DNA of 64,000 bases from Cyanoderma ruficeps. Its lineage: Eukaryota > Chordata > Aves > Passeriformes > Timaliidae. The stretch is from NCBI GenBank assembly GCA_008694505.1, contig VZDJ01007749.1:3624941-3688940 (forward strand), written 5' to 3'. Made by a program: the position numbers and the translations under genes. How positions within the stretch are numbered: position 1 is the stretch's first letter; each line of letters opens with the position of its first letter. The notes under the pieces were generated by a model that did not search any database, was not told the DNA's origin, and worked only from the letters and a program-made list of their open reading frames with translations. Positions 36,851 to 47,340 of this stretch are shown piece by piece.

Positions 36851-37250
36851 TATGCGGTATGGATGACCACAGACTTAGGGCCTTGGAGAAAGGTACAGAG
36901 CTAAATCTGTCAGTGTAGACACACTTATTTACATTTTAAGCCAGAATTGTATTGGTGGCTTGCAAAAAAAAGGGGGGAAAAGTTGGATTAGTCTTCTGGA
37001 TTCAGTGGCTGCACTAGAAAAATTCCAAAGGAGGAAAGGAGGAGGAAGTGACTTATTCCTCCTGAAAAGGTAGTGTGGTAAAATACAGTGTGAAGTTCAG
37101 CAATGGTAAATATAGCTAAATCAATTGAGTTTAGTTCATATCCTGAGAGCCATAAATGTACACAGGTGAAATTTTATGAGCTTTTAAAAAGAACTTTATG
37201 AGCTTAGAGGGAGAAGCAGTATAATTTGAAACTGGCAATGGAAAAATAAT

Positions 37251-37350
37251 GTAATATGGATTGTGGCATACCTAGAAAAACCTGTCAACTTACCCTTAGT
37301 GTAATATGGATTGTGGCATACCTAGAAAAACCTGCTAACTTACCCTACAG
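37251..37350. repeat. Tandem duplication, 2 x 50 bp
   Basis: GTAATATGGATTGTGGCATA at 37251 recurs at 37301, and the two 50-bp units differ at only a few positions (CTGTCAACTT versus CTGCTAACTT, and the last bases TTAGT versus TACAG). The high identity implies a recent local duplication or a minisatellite with two units, possibly copy-number variable. Confidence 0.9.
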
Positions 37351-38324
37351 AACCACCATAAAGGATAAGCAAGGAGAAAAGATCTAGGAATTTATTCTTC
37401 TCCAGGACCCTGATCTAACCTTCTTTCAAAACTGTAGCATCCACTGAAATTACTCTCTGGGCAGTCCAGGGGTCTAAAGGACTCTCAGGGAAAAAGTCTC
37501 AAAGGAGAAAAAGTGACGAGGAGGGAAATGTGCAAGTCCTTGGTGGGCTCTGATAGTTCTTCATCACTGCACCCTCTGGTTTTCCTCCAGGGGATTAGAG
37601 GTTGCCCTACTGCACACTTGATAAAAAGCAATGTTCCAAGACATGTAAAGATTCCTGGTCTTGTCTGCTTGGTAAAAGAAGGGTGGCCGGTAGCCTCACC
37701 TGAAGCATCTGAAAACCAAAATATGCTGTCTCCAGATGCTCTTTTATGAGTGGCCTTAAAAGCAGAAGACTGATAGCAGCAGCAGAAGGCTCAGAGTTGT
37801 GCCGATGTTCTCATTTAAAAGACCAGGATACGTGTTCCCCTCCCCTCACATCTCCTGGTTTCCCCTGGTTTTCTTCTGAGCTCTGCCAATACCTGGAGCT
37901 CTCAGTGCTATCTCCTCTGTGCTGTTTCAGCAGAACTGTTCCTTGAGATTGAAAAACAAACTGAGGAAGTTTTTGGGGAGAGAAGGCCACTTGCAGCTTA
38001 GCTTAGGGACAGACTGGTCAGTAGTACCAATCAGCTTCTGTCCAGCCATGGTGAGATAGGGCTGAGAGCCATCCTGATAACTGCCAAGCCAAATGATCAA
38101 TTTTAAATACCAGCATTTCCACAAGTTCAAATAACATAATAACGTTATTTGATGCTATGTGAGTGGGTTGCTTTGATTTGGTGAGGTCTTGCTTGCTCCT
38201 GACAGCACTTCCTTAGACCTCTTAGTCTTTTGAGTGTGGTGAGACAGGCTTTGCCCTAGAGAATTGCACATCAAAGGAGTAGTCTTTGTGACTAACCAAC
38301 CCAGTCTGGTTCAAAATCAAATGT

Positions 38325-38354
38325 CTAGGAGTGAATTTTCTAGGAATGAATTTT
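38325..38354. repeat. Tandem repeat, 2 x 15 bp
   Basis: CTAGGAGTGAATTTT is followed at once by CTAGGAATGAATTTT, a single mismatch apart. Confidence 0.9.
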
Positions 38355-38606
38355 CAGCAGACAGCTAGATCTAGAGCAGTAATTGGGTCAAGAGCCTATT
38401 ATTGACCTCTTATCCCAGGCAAGAATTTATGTAAGAACAGGAGTAGCCATCCAGCACTCCATTTTAGACATAGTCTTCTGAAACAAAGGCTTTATTCCAA
38501 ATAAAACATTACCCTCACGTCAGTAATCAGATCTGGCTTTGATAGAAAAGTCATCAACAGGATCCTCGTATGTTGCTAAGTTTCCTTCTGCAGTTGTTCT
38601 TGATTA

Positions 38607-38640
38607 TATGTAAATATATATATATGTATATGTATGTATT
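38607..38640. repeat. Short (AT)n/(GTAT)n tract
   Basis: Alternating ATATAT changes to GTATAT/GTATGTATT. It is an impure microsatellite in AT-rich sequence. Confidence 0.8.
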
Positions 38641-40217
38641 TAAAGCTCCTCTTGTTAATGCACCAACGACACGTAGGCAATTAACAGAAGATTGTGTTTG
38701 ATTATGGCTTACAAGGAAGTCTCCAGAGAAGTTACTGTTCATTACTCAGTGAGCAGCCCTTTCAGCCATGCATGGTGACCTTGGCAGGAGGTCCTGGGGA
38801 CCACAGAACTAATTGAGAAAGTCTTAATAAAGGCTGGTGCGTGGAAACAAAAATCTATATGACTAGTGCATTGTTGGCTGGTGAGGATACGTTTGGCGGA
38901 TACCTATCCTGTTACAAAGTCAGATTCATTGAGTCCATTGCCTCACTGTGCTTTCAGGGTAGATTTGATGACAAGCTAGAGAAAGGCAGCTTTAAAAAAT
39001 GTTCTTTGTTACATTCTGAAAGATGTCTTGCAGTTTGACAAAAGTGTAGGCTCACTTAATAGGAGTCTGTTGTGTTTAGCCAGATGCTTTCTTGGAATAG
39101 CATTTTTCCATGGCATCATAGTTACAGAAGTGGTTGTGAACACATTCACTAGCTCATGTGGCCTAAATGAGTTTTCTTAATGAAAAAAATAGCCTTATGT
39201 GTTGATTCCAGTTGCTGTTGTTCCTTCAGTCACAGTCTGTTGTTTGTGACAGCTCTGAAACTCTCTGTGTCTTTGAATTCATCGAGCCTACATAAGGGGG
39301 CAAATTTCAGCATGGATGTAACTTCTTAGGCAGGCATGGCTACACTTCAGGAGGGGCTTGGATATTCTGAGCTAACACTGTGGAAGTATAAAGGGTTGGC
39401 ATACACTAAGAGGGTGGTTAGGGTGTCTTTATGCACCCCTCAATTCATGTCCCAACAAATGAAGCGATGTTATCAGGTGCTAATTTCCTCCAAGTGACAG
39501 TGAACTCACTGGAAATAAAGATCAAAGGGAGGCTTTGTGCCATAACTTTCTCTGAATCAGAGCATAATGGAAGGACTGCACTATTCTCTCTCCTTGTGAA
39601 GCCATAATTAAGCAGTTACATCAACATTTGTTCTGAGATCGTGGCCTCTGAAATCATAGGACTGTGTCATCTTGAAACATGTGGACCATGACCATGGGGA
39701 ACGCTGAGCAGTCCTAGAGGACGTGAGGTTTTAATCAAAGCACTCTGAAGTATTTGGGACTCTTTATACTGACTTGGATGGGTTTTAGATTGAGCTCTTG
39801 AAATCCAGCAAGTTTAGGCAAATAGGCGTAAGTAACCAAATGTTTTTCCAAAGCTCATTTTGTCATCAACAGAAAAAACACACTGCAGATGCTCAAGATG
39901 CACAATTCAAGCATTTAAAGTGTTGGGGTTTTTTTCTTTTAAACAGAGAACTTTTTCTAAAGAATACTGAAATTTTGAGGGTTCTACCAACTCCAAGCAA
40001 AGCTGTCCCCACTTCCCCATCTCTCTTCTGACTGAGAACTACTTTTTTGGTTACAATTTATGGTGAAATGAGATACACTGTTAGCACAGTTCACAAAAAT
40101 TTACTCCAAAGGGGATAAAAACCTGAATGTACGGGTTAGACTGGAAGCTAGCACATAATTGGCAAGCAAGCAGCCTGCTCCTATAGTGTGGGCTCAAAGT
40201 TATCCTGTGTGGTTGGC

Positions 40218-40578
40218 TGTGGAGTCCCCTCAGCCATTCAATGTAATCTCTGTACACAATGGTTTGGCCAGTTCTGTCTCCCCCTCAATGACCTTGGCCT
40301 TGTGGTTCCTTGTCCCTCGGTGTGTCTCCATTGGCTTCAGGTCAATGCCCTTACCTGCCCTTTGCCCCCCCCCAGACCCTCTACTTAAGGGGAGACGGAG
40401 GTGGGGTTCTCTCTCCTGCCTCTCACTCTCTCTCTCCCTCTCTTCCCGGCTTGGGGTGGGAGGGAGGGGAAATAAAATGGACCCTCGTGCTTAACAACAG
40501 AGACTTGTCTCGTCTGTTTCCCTGCCAGCGCCTGCACCTCCCTGGATATGATGAACTCTGCTGCCACACGATGCAACA
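40218..40578 (+). mobile_element. Solo LTR of an endogenous retrovirus (ERVK-like)
   Basis: The 361-bp LTR starts TGTGGAGTCC and ends GATGCAACA, and is flanked by a 6-bp target duplication GTTGGC at 40212-40217 and 40579-40584. Internal order fits plus orientation: a TATA-like CTACTTAAGG near 40380, a CT-rich stretch (40406-40445), the polyadenylation signal AATAAA at 40471-40476, then GAGACTTGTCTCGTC as a probable R/U5 block. No primer-binding site or gag follows, so this is a recombined solo LTR. A 6-bp duplication is typical of alpha/betaretrovirus-like integrases, so an ERVK-type source is suggested. The frames at 40159-40648 are inside the LTR and not genes. Confidence 0.9.
40471..40476 (+). 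promoter_or_regulatory. LTR polyadenylation signal AATAAA
   Basis: Canonical AATAAA in the context GGAAATAAAATGG, about 100 bp before the LTR 3' end. Its position supports plus orientation of the LTR. Confidence 0.7.
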
Positions 40579-40697
40579 GTTGGCCTTTTATGCTTTTTTT
40601 TTTCCTTTCTTTTTAAACATTCTCCTCAAACAACACCGAAGGGCTTGAAAGGAGCCAAAATATCCTGTCTGAACACCTGCAAACTTTGGATCTGGGA

Positions 40698-40880
40698 GCG
40701 AGCGGGCGAGGTGGGTGCCAGCTCTCTGCTGGCGTGATGGATGGGACCACAGCCGCCGGGTTTCCAGGGGCTGGGACTGGGCCTGGCGCTGAACTTTGCC
40801 TTTTAGGAAAGGTCAGCTCCTTCCTGCCGTCCCACCACGCGCCAAGCAGTGGGATGAGCCAGGCGACGGGGACAAAGCGT
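40698..40880. promoter_or_regulatory. Short CpG-rich patch beside the LTR
   Basis: By eye I count 13 CpGs in roughly 180 bp (for example GAGCGAGCGGGCGAGG, CACGCGCC, GGCGACGGGG), against very few in neighbouring kilobases. The patch is shorter than a standard CpG island. It begins about 120 bp after the solo LTR and is followed at 40900-41010 by an AT-rich, motif-dense stretch. It could be a small regulatory element or an eroded island. No start site or gene is evident. Confidence 0.3.
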
Positions 40881-43800
40881 CACACAGCACAATGAAGAGT
40901 GTTAATATGAGTAATTATTGCAGTATGTCACTGCACTATTTTAAGGCTGCTCACTGCATGCCAAAGAGTGCTCTGGGCAGAGTTTTCATTACAAAATCCT
41001 GCCAAAACACTTCCTGAGGGGATTGTGATAAATATAGATAGCAGAGAGCCAGTCTGAATCCACTGCAGCAAATAGCAAGAGTGCACAAGCCTTAAGGTCC
41101 TCAAGGCTCATAAAGCAGAAGATACTTGAGTTGGCTGAGGTCCCTGAATAATTCAGCTGACTCCAGTGAGGGATTTTCAGGTAGCATTTTGATATGGTAT
41201 ATTAGACATGCTCAGGAATCGGCTCCCAGCTCCCCCTACCAGTGCAGTGGGGGTCACTTTTATTTCTGGCCCTTGATTAATTGTGATGGATCCCAGTCAG
41301 ATGTTTTAGGACAACCGCTTTTCTCTTTTGTTGCACAGCTTCACTGTTGACCATCTGTAGAGCATTGCTCTTTGCCTCGTGTCATGACAGAAGCAAATAA
41401 AGAACAAAGGAAAAATGTCTTGCTGTTTTTAAACTCTCTCTTAATAGCACGACCATTCCCAATCATACATGCATGTGAGCAGCACCACTGCTGGTTTTGC
41501 AGGCAGCTTTGTGTTCTCCTCACTGTCCCCAGGGTTGCCAGAGGTGCCTAACCCAGGTGTTGTATCTATAGTGTCGTCTGAGGACTACTGAATGACCCTG
41601 ATTTTCATCTCCCAAGGCTGCCAGACCTTGAATTTCTACTCAGGCAGTGCAAAGCAGTGACTGCATTAAAGCACCTGTACGTAGGGGTCTGAGCAGGGTC
41701 ACCTCTCCTGGACTAGCTGGCCCAGGAGCCCCGATGCTGCTGCAGTAGGGATCACTGCAAACCAGTGACCCTATGCATACAGCAAAGACTGTGATGGCTT
41801 TGGCTTCTCTGAGAATAGTGGTGGCATTCAGAAGGAAAACCTTGTGGGATTGCCATACATTTCCTAAAGGCTGATTTTCACCACCAGCCCTTCTGGACAA
41901 CAGCCAAAGCTGCCAGGCCTGGAGGTGTTTCTGTGTCTCAGTGGCAAGCAGAGTTGGGGCATAAAGTGTCCCCACAGTGATGTGGGATTGAAGACAGTGG
42001 ACTGTACAGCTTCTGCTCGGAATCCTGTAATCCTTCCTGCAGACTCTGTCTCTTGGTGGGCTGGTGTAACTTGTTTGCCATGTCGTTGTCAGCTGGGTGC
42101 TCTTGCCAGAGTGTGAGATTGGTGTTCTATGTGCTTGTCCTGGACTTCTGCTGCTGTTTGGCAGCAGTGTAGCCTCTGCTGGCCCCCATCCTGCTCCAGA
42201 CTCACTGACCAAGGCTGTCATGGAGTGTAACTTCTGAGGGTCTTCTGCACTTCCTATGTTGCATGTTCATTTGCTTTGAAACTTTCTCATTTTATGTCTG
42301 ACAGACTCCTCCATGGAAGATTAATCCAAGAGAGACTTATGAGTCCTCTCCCTGGCCTGGCCTCATAAGTTCCTGCAGTTCTTCTCCCAGCAGAAACCAA
42401 GGAGCTTCCTCAACTGCAGAAGCCATGAGGAGCAGTGTGGAAAGCTAACAAAGAGGCCCCATTGCTCCCACAAGCCAAAAGCCATTCAGCAAAAAGCCCC
42501 TTCTGTAATAATTCCCTGCTGTGCTTTCCCTTCTCACCTAATTTCCTCGCATGTCCTGGCTCCTGGAACTAGCTGGGAGACCTCCAGGGCAGGCCATGCG
42601 GGCTCCTTTCTGCCATTCACCTTCTCCTGTTCCCCTGTTCTGACCAGGCATGTGCACAGAACTCTTCCTGGAGCATGGACAGGGAACAGCAAGGCCACAG
42701 CAAGTTATTCCCACAGCTTCCAGTGAGTGTGGCCTGTTTCATATGCTTTTCCAGAGAATACCTCTTTGTACTGTGAAACTAATTCTGGCATGGTGGCTCT
42801 AAATGCTTGAGGAGAATTCCAGTCAGCTCACTGAGAGGGGTGATGGTGCATAAGCAGCAAATGAACTTTAGTGCCTGTGTCTAATAGACCCCGTAGCTCT
42901 GAGGGTTGCAGAAAGACAGAAACTTTTTTTTTCTTTTAAGGTGTAAGGCTGTCATAAATTCAAAATTGTCCATACTAGATAAGAGGTGTATGTGTGTTAC
43001 ATTGTTATTGATGTTTATTTTTTGTTATTCCTGACAAGCAACCTTGATCAAGGTCAAAGCCCATCCTCTTATCTCTTGTATAATCTCATCAGTAAAACAA
43101 GCCCATATATATATATCTCATCAGTAAAACAAGCCCCAGACTGTCTTGTTAAAGTATGAGAGATGCTGATTTGCTCCTCAGTTTGTTTGTTAGAGGGCAA
43201 TGCAGACAAGGCATCCAGCAATAAGTCTGAAAATGCAGGAAAGGGTGTTCTAGTAAGGTGATGTCTCTTTGCAGCATCTGCATTGCTTTGGTTGTAAAGC
43301 ATTACAAATGACTATGCAATAGGGAAAATGTCTACTCCAGCAGTTTTGTTCCTCACAGAGAACTCCCTGTACCTGCTGGGACGGCTGGATCAGTTGACTG
43401 CTACCTGCTTTATTTAATTGTCTGTTTTTGCGAGTTCCAAGAGCTGGAAAACAGGAATAACAACATGTTTAGAGGTCTGATCCTTTCTCATGACCCACAA
43501 GGACTGTTTCCACCACTCATTCCAAAGGGAGAGTTGCAGGTAGTGGAAGTGGAAAAAGTTATGAGGAAAGATAGCTGTGAAGGTTTGATTTGGACATGTT
43601 GATCTGAGCTAAAAACAATGATTATTTCCACTTCCCACCCTCCCTGTCCCGCTCTCTTTGTTCCCACCCTCAGCAGACTGACCTGAGGCTGCCTGTGAAG
43701 ACACGCTTTGGATACACTTCTCTGTAATGTGCATAAGACAAGTCATGTGAGAAGGGAAGATTTGGGATTCCTACCTTTTCTCCACTCTAACCCTCTTCTC

Positions 43801-44836
43801 TGGGCTCTCCCCTCCTCTGCTGTGTGCTTCAAAGGAGCTGTTTCCAAAACAGTGAGTTATTCCAACCCCCAGAAGGTACCACCTCTTGACTACCACTATA
43901 AAAGCGAATGTCTTTTACAACTATGGCACAAAATAAAGTGCTGACAGAGTAGCTCCGAGAACCTGTCATAATAGTGTCACTCCTATTCCATTTCCATTTT
44001 ACCCCTTGGTTTCACACAACCACATTAATGCAGGGGAGAACCAGGTCTCAGGCACAGAGAAATGATTTTGTTAAGAAACCCTGACTGTCACCACAGGATG
44101 CTGGTGACCTTCAGACTTGCATAGCTGCTCGGCCTGTGACCATCTAAGACTGCAAAGAAAAGCTTCTTGAATAGAAAATTCCAATCATTGACCTCATCAG
44201 TACGAAATTCATATTTTGTGGGGGGAAGAAAAAGCCCAACAGTAAAGAGCTGCAATTGGAAAGCACAACCTTGAACCATGACCAAATGGGAATTGGAAAA
44301 ACCTGGAAGTTACAAATGAATGTCACATTTTCCCCTTTTACAAAATTTAGTGCCATCCCTAGAGACTAGTGATTTGTCTTTACTTCACAAAGCTTACAGC
44401 AGCAGACCTCAGCGCTACATTCTTGAGCATTTTGATTTGTGGGGCCTACAGATTTCCCAGCAGCACTGCTCTCAGTTAATCCAATCCTCCTGCCAGCACA
44501 CCCAGTTTTCTGTGTCTTGTGCTGGACCCCTGGAGCTCCTCCAAGACCCTTGGAGACCTACAAATGACAGGCTGAATGGCTTTGTCCTCCAGCTCTGAAG
44601 CAGCATTGCAGCTGGAAGGTTCTTTTGTAACCTGCACTGACTGAATGGAACTTTGGATTATGTAAAAGAAGGTGGTGCTCTGCCTCCATCATCACCTGCC
44701 TAGGAGAGCAATATATTGCTTAAGAGCAGCAAGTAGAGAAGCAGCAACTGCTGTCATGGCTTAGCATGCTGAACATTCCCCAGAGGCAGAGAGCTTCTCC
44801 CCAAGCAGAGTACAAGTTAGGCTTGAAATGTCTTTA
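40881..44836. other. Unique non-coding sequence
   Basis: No gene. The longest frame (41640-42221 minus, 193 codons) ends and begins in unique sequence and has no recognisable domain. A 22-bp direct repeat lies at 43083-43136. A stretch near 44040-44080 resembles a MIR core but too weakly to call. Confidence 0.6.
43083..43136. repeat. 22-bp direct repeat spaced by (AT)5
   Basis: ATCTCATCAGTAAAACAAGC (plus CC) at 43083-43104 is repeated exactly at 43115-43136, separated by ATATATATAT. Identical arms around a dinucleotide run suggest a recent slippage duplication. Confidence 0.95.
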
Positions 44837-44847
44837 TATTATTATTA

Positions 44848-44923
<76 letters not shown>
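44837..44923. repeat. (ATT)29 microsatellite
   Basis: About 29 trinucleotide units with one interruption (ATC near 44849). The Ile- and Tyr-rich frames at 44766-45092 are translations of the repeat. Arrays this long and pure are expected to be length-polymorphic. Confidence 0.97.
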
Positions 44924-44924
<1 letters not shown>

Positions 44925-45334
44925 CTGTTCTGCTCTGCCTTTGCCACAGCACAGATTCTCTACAGGCTGAGCAGATTCTATCCAACATATTCAAGAACAA
45001 GAACATCCCCTGCCAGTTATTTAAGCAAAATGCCTAGTGAATCTGTCTGTGTGGGAGCTGACTTGGTGCAGACAAGCCTGGAGCTCATCTGAGAGCTCAG
45101 GGTCCATTTGTGGAGTCACTGTGACACTGGCTTGCTCACAGCTACTCATTTCTCTGCACCATTCTGCAGCACAGAGCCAAGCACAGCACAGAAGAGTTTC
45201 CCCAATGCCAAGTAGCTCTTGCTGCTGGGAGCAACTCGTTTGAAAGCCCATGCATGTCCAGTTTAACCAGGACCCTTCTTGTCTGAGATTGCTGGTGACT
45301 GACAACTAGACTGAGCTCCCATGGAAATAAAGCC
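44924..45334. other. Unique non-coding sequence
   Basis: No gene or repeat is recognised between the microsatellite and the MIR. Confidence 0.55.
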
Positions 45335-45445
45335 TGCTGCAGTTCTTGGCTGAGTGATGTAACTTCCCAGCAATTCGGTTTCCCCAACTGTAAAACTTAA
45401 ATAAAAACTTTGAGGTGTTGTCTGACAAAGAGCTGTAAAAGTCTA
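45335..45445 (+). mobile_element. MIR-type SINE
   Basis: In order: 'tgagtgatgtaacttcccag', then 'ttcggtttccccaactgtaa' (MIR core), an A/T-rich block, 'ctttgaggtgttgtctga' and 'caaagagctgtaaaagt'. These follow the MIR arrangement (TTAACTTC..CAGTTTCCCCATCTGTAAAA..AGGGTTGTTGTGAGG..TGTAAAGCGCTT). Diverged, but collinear over about 100 bp. Confidence 0.55.
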
Positions 45446-46555
45446 GGGAACTTTGACTCCCTCTGCTTCAACACAGAAGAACTCACTTCAGTTAACTATA
45501 CTACATTTTAAGGTTTAGTCAATATTTGTATACCTACAGGAGTGTATTAAACACCATGTGCATGCTATGAAGTTTTACCAGCATTTTTTTCGTACTCGTG
45601 CTTCTTTAGATTTTTTCCCTTCCCTTCCCTTCCCTTCCCNGTAGCAGAACTTGTGAATAATTTTAGCTCGTCATCTACTGGGGTGATCTATGTGAAATTC
45701 ACACGCAAACATGAGTTCCCTAAACCTTGGAGAAACTAAGAGTGCAGAATCACCTAATAAGGAGACTGGTTCCGGAATTACTGGTCTTAGAAACATCCTC
45801 CTTGCGTTTAACTTTCAGACCAAAGTCTGCTATTGGTGGGTAAATATTATCTCTTCCTCATCTCACTTCAGTAAAGTGTTGTTAAGAGTCACTACCAACA
45901 ACCAAACCCTGGGTGAATCTACAGCTCCTGCCCTGTTCTGTTTGGAGGTTTCATTTCTTTTGCTCTCTTTGGGGAAGCAGCCTGGCTACGTGTTTTTCTC
46001 TACACCAACAGAAACCGGTGAGCACTTTGTTCAGCACAGTGATGGTAAAGGGCAAAGTCAAAGCAAATCAGGCTTTGTCTGTTGTGGAAACACCAGCCAA
46101 GGGTGAGGATCCTCAAAGGGGTGCCTGGGAAGGGCTGCACAAAACCCTGTCAGATCCTGGATGGCTCTGGCAGTTCAGCCAGCACAGTGATCAGCACTGA
46201 GGGTACCAATGCTGTGGAAACTGCACAGGCCATGCTTCCAGACAGATGGGGGTCTGCCCACTCATTAGGTAAATAACCTTGTTGGCATCCTTTAGACGCT
46301 GGGAGAAGGACATGGCCCCAAACACATACCCCAAGACACAGCATTTGACAAAGCAGAGATGCTGTCAGGAATTTCCTCAGCAATAACAAGTTGCATGCCC
46401 AAAGCTAAGTGCCTGCACCTGTATTGAAGGACTCTGTAGTCAGCCAGCAGCCTGTTCATCAGAAACAGTGAGTGCCCATTATTTTTCTTGTCTTCATAAA
46501 ATCTAAATTTTCCTAAAATGAAGCAAAGGAAGTCAGAAAAAGGGAATGATGTAAC
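45446..46555. other. Unique non-coding sequence
   Basis: No gene. A CCCTT simple repeat with one N lies at 45616-45640. Confidence 0.55.
45616..45640. repeat. (CCCTT)n repeat ending in one N
   Basis: About four to five CCCTT units end in a single N at 45640. The repeat probably caused the break in the assembly, so the true copy number may be larger. Confidence 0.9.
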
Positions 46556-47340
46556 ACACAAATCCATAGAATCACAGACAATTTGGGGTTTGAAGAGATC
46601 TTTAAAGGTCACTTCCTGCAATAAACAGGAGTATTTTCAACTAGACCAGATTCCTCAGAGCTCTCTCCAACCTGTGCTTGAATGTCCTCAGGGATGGGGC
46701 CTTTACCACCCCTCTGGACAACCTGTTTTCCATGGTTCACCACTTTCATGGCAAAATTCTTCTTCCTTATATCTAAACTGAATGATCCTCTTTTAGTTCA
46801 AAACCATTACCCTGCACTCTTTTGAAACAGGCCCTGCTAAAAAGCCTGTCCCTATCTTTCTTGTAAGCCATTAGGTACTCCATTAGGTACTGGAAGTTGT
46901 TATAAGGTCTCCCCAGAGCCTTCTCTTCTCAAGGCTGAACAACCCCAGCTCTCTCAACCTATCTTCAGAGAAGTGCTCCAACTCTTTGATCAACTTTGTG
47001 GCATCCTCTGGACTGATTCCAGCATGTTCATATCCTTGTTATGTTGGGGCTCAGGAGCTGGATGCACCTTGTCAGGTGGGGTTTCACCAAAGTGGTGAAG
47101 ATGGGGAGAATCACCATCTTGAATCACCCCTTGAACTGCTGGACATGTTGCTTTGGATGCAGCCCAAGATGTAGTTGGTTTTCAGGGCTGGGACTGCGCT
47201 TTGCTGGTTGAAGTCCAATTTTTCATTCATCAGAACTCACAAGTCCTTCTTGACACGGCTGCCTTCAATCCCCTCATTCCCCAACCTGTATTGATACTGG
47301 GTATAGCCCTGAGCCAGGTGCAGGAGCTTGCACTTGCTTC
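46556..47340 (-). mobile_element. CR1 LINE, long 3' fragment
   Basis: The plus strand is the complement of a CR1. The 3' terminus is at 46560-46580 ('aatccatagaatcacagaca', complement of the ATTCTATG tail). Then come 'gggatggggcctttaccacc', 'aaggtctccccagagccttc', 'tctcaaggctgaacaacccc', 'agctctctcaacctatcttc' and 'gagccaggtgcaggagcttg', after which similarity fades near 47340. The order matches the CR1 3' UTR and the end of ORF2. Small local duplications (ATTAGGTACT twice near 46870) and many stops show it is inactive. Confidence 0.95.

Larger units (their letters stand above)
36851..40217. other. Unique non-coding sequence with small tandem repeats
   Basis: No gene. Short duplications at 37251-37350 and 38325-38354 and an AT-rich simple tract near 38607-38640 are listed separately. 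The flank of the LTR starts after about 40112. Confidence 0.6.

Noticed and set aside
44035..44085. MIR-like core ('ctcaggcacagagaaatgat')
   Set aside because: Only about 20 bp of similarity and no collinear flank.
44766..45092. Poly-Ile and poly-Tyr frames
   Set aside because: Translations of the ATT microsatellite.
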